From Desulfogranum japonicum DSM 18378 (GTDB lineage: Bacteria > Desulfobacterota > Desulfobulbia > Desulfobulbales > Desulfobulbaceae): a stretch of DNA of 51,598 bases. The notes under the pieces were generated by a model. The model was given only the letters and a program-made list of their open reading frames with translations, had not been told where the DNA came from and searched no databases. Of the stretch, positions 45,597 through 51,598 are shown in pieces. Position 1 is the first letter of the stretch; every line of letters begins with the position of its first letter. The translations under genes and the position numbers were made by a program. Location: NCBI RefSeq assembly GCF_000429945.1, contig NZ_AUCV01000046.1, positions 1 to 51,598 on the forward strand, written 5' to 3'.

Positions 45597-46709
45597 TTAC
45601 TCCAACTCTTCTGCCGTTATCAGGCGGTAACTTGTACTTCGGCCTCCACCAGGATTTTGAATCAGGAATTGACGGGCGACGAGTTCCCGTATGTCCCGAA
45701 GCGCAGTATCCGGGGAGCATTTGACAATTTTGGCGTATTTCGATGTGGTCATGTGCCCCTTGAAATTGTCGAGCAAACGATTGATAACAAGCCGCTGTCG
45801 TTCGTTCACTGGAGCTTGATTAATCCGGTTCCACAGTGCCGCCTTAAAAAGGACCGAGGACAGTATGTCTTCTGCATTATCAATAGCATGGGAAAAGCAG
45901 CTCAAAAACCAGGATAGCCAGGATGTAATATCAAGACTGCCTTTTTGCTGTCTCTCAAGCTGTTTGTAATATTCTTTACGTTCCTTCTCAAGTTGTCTGG
46001 ACATGGAATAGAAACGATTGGGCGTACCATCTGCCTTTGCCAGAGCCATATCCGCAATTGCACGGGCAATCCGTCCGTTACCAGCTTCAAATGGGTGAAT
46101 AGTGACAAACCATATATGGGCAATACCAGCTTTGATAACAGGATCAAGCTTCAGGTCAGCTTTAAACCATAAAAGAAACGTCGTCATTTCCGCATCAAGC
46201 CTTGATGCTTCCGGTGCCTCATAATGCACCTTTTCATGTCCTATTGGACCAGACACAACCTGCATCGGGCCTGCTTCTGCAGGTCGCAAGGCTGCAACGG
46301 TGATGCGGTGCATACCGCTTCGACCTGTCGGAAACAAAGCCGCGTGCCAGTCAAACAAACGCTCTGCAGTCAATGGTTGTTCGAAATTTTGCGTCGCATC
46401 CAACATCATTTCAACAATGCCTTCAACGTCGCGACCAACAGGCTTGTCATTTAACAGAGGAATACCTAATCTCCTGGCAATGGAAGATCTGACTTCATCA
46501 GTATCTAGTCTTTCGCCCTCTATTGCTGACGAGCTTACAACATCGGTTGTGAGAATATTCAGGCTGGCCTCCTGCCTGATCGGAAAACCTAATACCTCCA
46601 TCTTGCCCAATAAACGGCCTTGTCGGTGCCGGGCCTCTGCGAGTAATGACGCAAGGGTTTCATTGTCCCAAATGAAATTTGGCCAGTTTTTCTTTTCATG
46701 AATCCACAT
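45597..46709 (-). CDS. Fic family protein (class II, DUF4172 N-terminus)
   Basis: 370 residues. The Fic core motif is HPFEAGNGRIARA, so catalytic His and the phosphate-binding Asn/Arg are intact and AMP transfer (or de-AMPylation) is likely. The N-terminus has the DUF4172 segment FIWDNETLASLLAEARHRQG and the auto-inhibitory motif SSAIEGE, whose Glu blocks the ATP site. A C-terminal winged-helix-like domain (KYAKIVKCSPDTALRDI) could bind DNA. GGAG precedes the ATG. No separate antitoxin is needed in this class. Confidence 0.88.
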   Translation of the reverse strand: MWIHEKKNWPNFIWDNETLASLLAEARHRQGRLLGKMEVLGFPIRQEASLNILTTDVVSSSAIEGERLDTDEVRSSIARRLGIPLLNDKPVGRDVEGIVEMMLDATQNFEQPLTAERLFDWHAALFPTGRSGMHRITVAALRPAEAGPMQVVSGPIGHEKVHYEAPEASRLDAEMTTFLLWFKADLKLDPVIKAGIAHIWFVTIHPFEAGNGRIARAIADMALAKADGTPNRFYSMSRQLEKERKEYYKQLERQQKGSLDITSWLSWFLSCFSHAIDNAEDILSSVLFKAALWNRINQAPVNERQRLVINRLLDNFKGHMTTSKYAKIVKCSPDTALRDIRELVARQFLIQNPGGGRSTSYRLITAEELE

Positions 46710-47259
46710 GCATCATCTCCGTCTCGTTTACGGATATTGTATTGATCATTCTCCGTAGAGGCAACTAAAAGACGCAAATTGTGCGGCGAATAATAGCTTT
46801 AATCACCGCAAATGTACAATGCCCCCTCTGGATAATATGGGGGAAGGGGCTGATGAGACCGTGCCCTTCAATCTTCATTGAGAACTTTACCGGCTACATT
46901 TACGCCCTTTCTCAGAGTTTCATCAAGTCCACGACCGGTGTTTGCATGTCCGCATTGCAACAGACCGATGCGCATCCTGAGATTCAGAAATGATTACCGT
47001 CAACCTGGCTAAATGGTAATCGAGGCACCGCTTCACAGCCAACAATAGCAGGGAGGCTTCCATTGATTATGGACATCGTGTTTTTTTAACGCCTGGTCAG
47101 GCGAATGGATTTTTGCGCCCTGAGTTCAGCGCTGCTGTCCCGGCAGCGCAATCTGAACATACCTGAAAAATATATATTTCCTTATAGAGACGGGCTTGTC
47201 CAGCCACGGATAAGATTGTGGTTCGTTCGTTCCTCACTCACACAATCTATCCTTATTCG
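46710..47259. other. Gap with possible gene fragment and a long hairpin
   Basis: On the minus strand a 35-codon frame (46868-46975) starts MRIGLLQCGHA, like the start of class I glutamine amidotransferases, then diverges and stops; it may be a relic. Just before the panB stop, GGATAAGATTGTG and CACAATCTATCC (47208-47252) form a long stem with one bulge and no U-tract, either attC-derived or a terminator. Nothing else is seen. Confidence 0.4.
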
Positions 47260-48045
47260 TTAACTTCTGTCGGTACCAGTGAACTGAATGATGTTGCTCG
47301 GAAATTTCATTGACCTTACTTCCTCCGAAAACTCCGTCGCCACCTTTAAAACGGTTTTACTGACATATGCATACTGCTTGGAAAAAGGAGGCCAGTAGTC
47401 ACCAAGCCCTAATGCGTCATTGATCACAAGGACTTGCCCATCACAATCCGGTCCAGCACCAATTCCAATAGTGGGAATAGACAAAATCTTGGTGATTTTC
47501 CCTGCTAGAGAATACGGAATATGTTCAAGCACAACCATGAATGCACCCGCCTTCTGTATTGCTTGAGCTTCGTTTATGATTCGTTTTGCGTCCTCACTAG
47601 ACTGGCCGACTTGTTTGAAGTTTTTAGCAGTCTGGGGAAGTAAACCTGTATGACCTACGACAGGAATGTTGTGTTTCACCAAGTACTGAATGACCTGGAT
47701 GTTTGGTCCTTCCAGCTTCACGCTGTCGGCGCCCGCTTGGATGAGACGCCGAGCGTTCGTATATGCTGTTTCTGGATTTACATCTGTACCATAAGGCAAA
47801 TCACCAATAATGTGCGTACTCTTCGCACCACGGCGTACAGCACCTATATGGTATTCCATGTGTTCTATGGTAACATCACGAGTGCTATCAAAGCCCATTT
47901 CAACCATCCCGACGGTATCGCCAACAAGAATCACCGGAACCTGAGCCTCCTCTATACTTCTAGCAACCGGACAGGTATATGCTGTCAACATAGGGATGGT
48001 CTTTGAGCCTTTCATAGCAACAAAACTTTCCGGATTCATTTTCAT
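47260..48045 (-). CDS. panB: 3-methyl-2-oxobutanoate hydroxymethyltransferase
   Basis: 261 residues. First step of pantothenate synthesis, adding a hydroxymethyl group from methylene-THF to ketoisovalerate. Landmarks: TAYTCPVARSIEEA, LVGDTVGMVEMG (metal-binding Asp), DLPYGTDV, ADSVKLEG, VVGHTGLLPQ and VLEHIPYSLA (catalytic Glu). panC is not adjacent, unlike most genomes, so it probably came as an isolated cassette. AGGAG precedes the ATG. Confidence 0.92.
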   Translation of the reverse strand: MKMNPESFVAMKGSKTIPMLTAYTCPVARSIEEAQVPVILVGDTVGMVEMGFDSTRDVTIEHMEYHIGAVRRGAKSTHIIGDLPYGTDVNPETAYTNARRLIQAGADSVKLEGPNIQVIQYLVKHNIPVVGHTGLLPQTAKNFKQVGQSSEDAKRIINEAQAIQKAGAFMVVLEHIPYSLAGKITKILSIPTIGIGAGPDCDGQVLVINDALGLGDYWPPFSKQYAYVSKTVLKVATEFSEEVRSMKFPSNIIQFTGTDRS

Positions 48046-48083
48046 TCCAACATTCTCCTGTGTCTCTTAAAAGCTAATTGCGA

Positions 48084-48108
48084 TTCTCGGCGAAGTAGTC
48101 GCCGAGAA
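48084..48108. repeat. Perfect 10-bp hairpin upstream of panB
   Basis: TTCTCGGCGA and TCGCCGAGAA enclose AGTAG. Flanking AGCT copies extend the symmetry. There is no U-tract on either strand. It lies between the pyrophosphatase-like gene and panB, where an attC site would be expected, but conserved GTTRRRY cores are not clear. Confidence 0.45.
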
Positions 48109-48282
48109 CATGTGTATCAGCTGCGGCGTTCCATGAACGTTTATCGGAACGGCAATACGTCCCCGACCTTTAGGAAAAGTGATAATTAAAAAGCTCGAAT
48201 AGCCGTCAGCTGTGTATAGTTGTTACCTCAGAGTTACTGCATTACTTCTACATAGACTCCAAACCTGAGAAACAGCTTGTTT

Positions 48283-48630
48283 TCATTTTCCGTTTCTTTT
48301 AATGACTAAACCTGACATGTACTGATTATCATTGTGAAATTGATTTATGATATCAATCTCTTCTTCGGTACATCCAAGTATTAGCTTAATCTCTGTGTCA
48401 TTTTTCATAGTATCAACCGTACAGACAATTGCAACCAGTTTCGCAGCATCTCCTGATCCACACCAAATATCAATTTCATTACCATCTCCACCTGATGTGT
48501 CTTCCAAAAAACCGTAATCTAAAGGATACACAATGCTTGGATATTTAGGATGCTTCGATCCTTTTGGTCTATCAATAACCGGTTTTGTGGAACGTAATAA
48601 TTTATCTAGCCTCGCCCAAAAAATCATCAT
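48283..48630 (-). CDS. Small inorganic pyrophosphatase-like protein
   Basis: 115 residues from the ATG at 48630; a longer frame runs through the attC-like site and is rejected. The core VIDRPKGSKHPKYPS and YPLDYGFLEDTSGGDGNEID corresponds to the family I pyrophosphatase metal site (Asp in GDG and in EID). It is shorter than the usual 170 residues, so it may be a reduced cassette form or a nudix-like offshoot. Activity is uncertain. Confidence 0.7.
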   Translation of the reverse strand: MMIFWARLDKLLRSTKPVIDRPKGSKHPKYPSIVYPLDYGFLEDTSGGDGNEIDIWCGSGDAAKLVAIVCTVDTMKNDTEIKLILGCTEEEIDIINQFHNDNQYMSGLVIKRNGK

Positions 48631-48640
48631 ACCTTTGTGA

Positions 48641-48714
48641 AGATAACGTTGCAAATAACCAGTGCAAATGGAGCGCAGCGGAATTTGCATCCGAGTTAAT
48701 TTGCATTGTTGTGC
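48641..48714 (-). other. attC-like site (74 bp)
   Basis: Minus-strand cores are GCACAAC (48714-48708) and GTTATCT (48647-48641). The arms GCAAATTAAC/GGTTATTTGC and TGCAAAT/ATTTGCA stack with single-base bulges around a short GC-rich loop. Size and bulges are those of attC sites. The outer GTTATCT is identical to that at 51186. Confidence 0.65.
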
Positions 48715-48820
48715 TGTTTAAACATAGAGCACTTGTTTAACGGCTTTTCTATAATCTTTATAATTCGATTCCGCTTGCGGCTTCTCCTGAAAGTATCCTT
48801 TTCTTGTCGCCTGTTTTGAA

Positions 48821-49170
48821 TTAGTAAACTGAATTTCCGCAATTTATATCAAATGGCATTATAGGTAATTTCATAATGCTTTTCTGGTATTTGTCAAAAA
48901 AACACCCAGTAGCTTTTCCATAGTTTTCTTTATTATTAAACTCCCAATATGAATATTATTTAACACATTTTACAATTTTTGTTAATTCTCTGAGGGCAAT
49001 CCTTCTTTGATCAAACCGTTCATAGTATAAAATCTTTTCATATATTTTACACAAAAGGAGCTTGTTTGTTTTTCCTGTTCTTTCGCTGCGAAATTAATTA
49101 TTTCTTCAAACTCGTCAAATTTATCTGGTTTTACTTGAAGCAATTTTATCTCTGAAAATGTATTAGCCAT
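48821..49170 (-). pseudogene. Monooxygenase-like (ABM fold) gene, frameshifted
   Basis: The intact 5' frame gives 62 residues (IKLLQVKPDKFDEFEEII, VKYMKRFYT). After it the similarity moves to another frame: RELTKIVKCVK, an in-frame TAA, then YWEFNNKENYGKATG, FFDKYQKS and PFDINCGNSVY. The total is about 115 codons with one frameshift and one stop. It resembles small antibiotic-biosynthesis-monooxygenase-like proteins. The cassette is probably dead. Confidence 0.65.
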
Positions 49171-49306
49171 TTTTTTAACCCTGAAAACAGATTATCTGTT
49201 TTATTAGCTTTATTCTGCTCAAGTTGCTGCCAGTTATTAGAATATATGAACTCCTGGTTGGATTATTCAATTTGTTGGTGTGAATTACAAGTGGATAAAA
49301 TTAACA

Positions 49307-49342
49307 GCATAACATGATGGTCGTCGGTTCATCCGGTTAATT
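49307..49342 (-). other. Short attC-like site
   Basis: Minus-strand outer cores are AATTAAC (49342-49336) and GTTATGC (49313-49307). The inner GATG/CATC pair closes a ten-base loop. It sits between the DUF1801 gene and the monooxygenase-like pseudogene. It is short, so I hold it with caution. Confidence 0.45.
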
Positions 49343-49409
49343 TTTCAGGTTTATTGAGTCAAAACGTGGCCTAACCATTTTGATGCACCTTCTTTCGTAA
49401 TTTTGAAGT

Positions 49410-49739
49410 TCATTCAAAACTTTCTTTGATGATTTTTTTTAGAACTTCCTTCGGAACGCCTTGTATATGCTGAATTTGAAGCATCCCTTTGGGAGTTATC
49501 TTGAACTCTTTAAGGGATTCTTTATTCTGAATGACGGATTTTGCTTCAATATTAATATGATCTTTAAATGGAATAATACGAACAAAATTTTCACCAACAT
49601 AAAATGATGGTAATTTTGCCCATAATTTTTCTTCAACTCTTTCAGATGTACTATGATGTATTAATTCATACAAAATCATGAACCGTATTTTTGTTTTATC
49701 ATCTAAATTCTCTACATATTTTTCAATCGATTCATGCAT
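49410..49739 (-). CDS. DUF1801 (YdhG-like) small protein
   Basis: 109 residues of the DUF1801 family, which includes proteins called iron chaperones, although the function is not established. The segments WAKLPSFYVGENFVRIIPFKDHI and the C-terminal GVPKEVLKKII fit the fold. A group II intron lies just upstream, between this gene and the attC-like half-site, so its cassette junction is split. Confidence 0.7.
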   Translation of the reverse strand: MHESIEKYVENLDDKTKIRFMILYELIHHSTSERVEEKLWAKLPSFYVGENFVRIIPFKDHINIEAKSVIQNKESLKEFKITPKGMLQIQHIQGVPKEVLKKIIKESFE

Positions 49740-49786
49740 AGATGCCCCTTTGCTATTCCAAAATTTAGTTTGTGTTTTTCAGAGCA

Positions 49787-50428
49787 ATCGAGGTAGAACG
49801 GCCAGTTACCCGACCGTCCCCTTGCAGATCCCTGCGTGCGGTTTTTCCGCATAGGGCTCCTCAATAGTATTCGCTTCGTACAGAAGCAGTTTGGCTTCCT
49901 TTGCTATCCCCCGCAGTGAGGTTTGCATATGTTTCTTTTGCGAGCTACATACTACCGTTATTCCCTTCCCCATGTGATCGGTCCTACCGTCTCGGAGTAC
50001 TATGGGATGATCTGACTCCCTTTTACCCATCAGATGTTCTTCTTGTGGTTGATACATCTTACCTCCGTTTTGAGAGGAGATAAATGGGCCTCCCAGGTTT
50101 CTGACACTTCTCTCACCCCATGCCACGCTCTAGGACCCAGGCAGTCCCTCCAGAATCTTGCCATTACGATTCCTTTGTTCTGGCATCCGATACGTTACAA
50201 TCGTCGCCAACTGCATTTTACTCAGACGAGGCTGAATTGCTTAAGGGAGGCACGTCTCCTCTGCGGCCTGCAATGTTCCTTGTGTACACTTCACGACTGT
50301 TGTTCGCCAGATGGCTCCGCGAGTCACGCAACTCTCGGTACGGGCTGCTGGCTAGGCTTTGCCCGACAGGGACTTTCCGCTTATAAGCGGGGCACCCTGC
50401 AAGAAGCGCCAAGCTGCGCCTGGCGCAC
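49787..50428 (-). mobile_element. ORF-less group II intron
   Basis: On the minus strand it begins GTGCGCCAGGCGCAGC and ends CTACCTCGAT. Domain V is GAGCCCTATGCGG with CCGCACGCAGGG, and domain VI follows. A 106-codon frame (49806-50126) crosses it but contains only intron RNA-like reading, with no RT motifs. At 642 bases it lacks the protein entirely, so it depends on a maturase from elsewhere. Exons read GTTA before and TGC after, giving GTTATGC when joined. Confidence 0.75.
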
Positions 50429-50490
50429 TAACGTGGAGCTAACTGGTTTCGCGGCTGTTTGCGAAATCCATGTTTAGCGTTTGGTTATCT
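50429..50490 (-). other. attC-like site split by the ORF-less intron
   Basis: Minus-strand outer core AGATAAC (50490-50484), arms GCTAAAC/GTTAGC and TTTCGC/GCGAAA, then GTTA ending at the intron. Joining across the intron restores GTTATGC. The acyl-carrier-like gene stop is only five bases away, as in tightly packed cassettes. Confidence 0.65.
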
Positions 50491-50495
50491 AATTT

Positions 50496-51167
50496 TTAAT
50501 CCATACCCAGGTCATCGATAAAATGTGAATCTGGTAATACTTGGTTAGGACCAACCCCTAATTGCTCAACAATAATTTCTTTTACTTTGGTATAAACGTC
50601 TTCTCTACACCAAATAGTACTATCTAATGATGTAGTTATTTTGACTAAATCTTTCACTGTTTGAAATTCTCTGGGCAATTCATTTTTCAAAGAAATAGTT
50701 GCAGTGTTGAAGATTAGTAGAAAAATAATCGTGATTACAATAGATAAGGTTAAATGATAATCAGATTGTAGCAAGCAAATAACGAAAATCGAAAGACCGC
50801 ATAGGTTGGTGAGATAGTTAAGCCACTCAGGCTTAGCGAAATCAAGATATACTTCTTGATTTCCAGATAATTGAGTCGTTACTTTTTTAAGAATTTTCTT
50901 TTGCTCTTTTTTGCTTATTAGTTCAGATAGGTGAGTATTTGGTTTTATTTGACCACGAGATGCTCCAGCTATCTCAATTAGGTTTTTCCGCACGGTATAG
51001 AAAACTGACTGTGATAAACAACCAGAGTTTTCATTTTGCCTTAATTTTGAGAATACGAGGTTAGTTAGATCATTTGGGGTGTAGATATTGATTGCTTCTT
51101 GTTCGGTAATGACAATTCGAAATTCTTCTTCAATTGCCATAATTAATTCTACACCGTCTAGTCCCAT
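50496..51167 (-). CDS. Acyl-carrier-protein-like membrane protein without carrier serine
   Basis: 223 residues. The N-terminus MGLDGVELIMAIEEEF is helix II of an acyl carrier protein, but the serine that carries phosphopantetheine in DSLxxVEL is glycine. The middle has CLSQSVFYTVRKNL and two transmembrane segments (about 120-160). The C-terminus ends with a second carrier-like helix I and loop, FIDDLGMD, stopping just where the serine would follow. It resembles a poorly described environmental ACP-like family. A lipid-related or regulatory role is guesswork. Confidence 0.65.
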   Translation of the reverse strand: MGLDGVELIMAIEEEFRIVITEQEAINIYTPNDLTNLVFSKLRQNENSGCLSQSVFYTVRKNLIEIAGASRGQIKPNTHLSELISKKEQKKILKKVTTQLSGNQEVYLDFAKPEWLNYLTNLCGLSIFVICLLQSDYHLTLSIVITIIFLLIFNTATISLKNELPREFQTVKDLVKITTSLDSTIWCREDVYTKVKEIIVEQLGVGPNQVLPDSHFIDDLGMD

Positions 51168-51185
51168 AGTTTCATTTTATTTTAA

Positions 51186-51307
51186 AGATAACGTTGCAAT
51201 AACCGGCCGCAAAATGCGATTGGTTATAGCTGATTTATTATTGAACTGTATGCGGACATCATAAATTTCAATGCCGCGATGTTTTTGCGGTCCGTGTTGA
51301 TTGGCTG
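51186..51307 (-). other. attC-like site interrupted by a group II intron at the window end
   Basis: Minus-strand core GTTATCT (51192-51186). The arms CAATAAC/GTTGATTG and CCGCAAAA/TTTTGCGG are extended and differ only by single extrahelical bases, the mark of attC. The second outer core would lie past the intron and out of the window. Confidence 0.65.
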
Positions 51308-51598
51308 GTGTACGCCCGGCATGGGCGTGATCTAATGGGGTGCAAGTCCCCTGTATGTAAACCCTGTTACTGTCGAGATGACAGGAACATAAATACTAGC
51401 CGAAAGCAAGGGCGATCTCGCGAGGGTTCGTCTGAAGGAAGCTGGAGTGCAGGTAAGCGAGGTACGAGACTCCGAAATTATGAGTCGACGAACAGAAACG
51501 GCATACAAGGCCGAGTCTCCAGGTAAGTCAGCACAACATGACAACGCCTTGGGTTTGGGAGATACGGTAAATGCCGCGATCGGAGTCTCCCTGTGGTC
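51308..51598 (+). mobile_element. Group II intron, 5' part (runs off the window)
   Basis: It starts GTGTACGCCCGGCATGGGCG and shares long blocks with the intron at 41677 (ACTAGCCGAAAGCAAGGGCG, TACAAGGCCGAGTCTC). This places it in domain I. Any encoded maturase would lie to the right. It is the likely helper for the ORF-less or broken copies. Confidence 0.75.

Larger units (their letters stand above)
40663..51307 (-). mobile_element. Probable integron gene-cassette array
   Basis: About ten leftward genes with unrelated functions follow one another, and several gaps carry attC-like palindromes with GTTRRRY-like cores (41557, 43804, 48641, 49307, 50429, 51186). Sites at 48641 and 51186 share the outer core AGATAACGTTGCAA. 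Group II introns sit inside sites at 41676, 50429 and 51307. The integrase, expected upstream of the first cassette, would lie beyond the right edge. Panels between 43.9 and 48.1 kb have weaker or no site, so part of the block may not be cassettes. Confidence 0.6.

Noticed and set aside
49806-50126. 106-codon minus frame
   Set aside because: It crosses domains of a group II intron including domain V, so it is read-through of structural RNA rather than a protein gene.
33878-51598. CRISPR array or phage
   Set aside because: No regularly spaced repeats, cas genes, or phage structural genes were seen anywhere in the window.

Overview
The window looks like a chromosomal segment from a mesophilic Gram-negative bacterium of moderate GC content, most likely a desulfobacterotal sulfate or sulfur metaboliser of the Desulfobulbales type. 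This placement is an inference from gene content: lipoproteins with clean lipoboxes, PilZ and cyclic-nucleotide-binding proteins, an XrtA/PEP-CTERM-type polyprenyl glycosylphosphotransferase, a DUF89/TtcA-like/metallophosphoesterase run, a tiny dual-CXXC protein behind pyrE, and a DUF2167 plus site-2 protease pair. No 16S rRNA is present to confirm it.

Left half (1 to about 33.9 kb) is ordinary core chromosome. It opens with the tail of a probable transposase, then a flavodoxin-like reductase, a MthK-like potassium channel, the DUF2167/M50 pair, a GT4 glycosyltransferase, a primase-helicase facing a HerA/DUF853-type ATPase, and a 1826-residue protein carrying four copies of a roughly 180-residue repeat followed by HEAT, cyclic-nucleotide-binding and PilZ domains. 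A leftward housekeeping block follows (tRNA-Gly, rplM-rpsI, argC-truA-maf). A rightward block then runs hisB, lipoprotein, TtcA-like, DUF89, phosphoesterase, Ser/Thr kinase plus an unknown partner, asnS and hflX. It meets a leftward pyrE, dual-CXXC, PilZ operon, and glmS closes the core region.

The middle (33.9 to 40.6 kb) is a scrapyard of mobile DNA: a frameshifted resolvase tail, a DDE transposase tail, an IS481-type transposase remnant and a group II intron 3' remnant. They surround three intact genes: a cytidylate-kinase-like protein and a SulP transporter, which sit between two imperfect 56-bp direct repeats, and a sensor histidine kinase.

The right end (about 40.66 kb to the window end) reads as an integron gene-cassette array. 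All genes point left, are functionally unrelated, and several are separated by attC-like imperfect palindromes ending in GTTRRRY-type cores. The contents are a methyltransferase, pyrF, a retropepsin-PDZ lipoprotein, a Fic protein, panB, a small pyrophosphatase-like protein, a broken monooxygenase-like gene, a DUF1801 protein and an acyl-carrier-like protein. Group II introns interrupt at least three of the attC-like sites, and a fourth intron scar lies at the left edge. Two introns lie in one strand of the attC palindrome (41677 and 51308, + strand), and one ORF-less intron lies in the other (49787..50428, - strand). No integrase is in the window; it would be expected beyond the right end.

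Other points are two genes whose conserved N-termini extend upstream of any ATG/GTG/TTG codon to a well-placed ATT or ATA (TtcA-like and HflX), and a probable MITE-like palindrome at 10121..10230.
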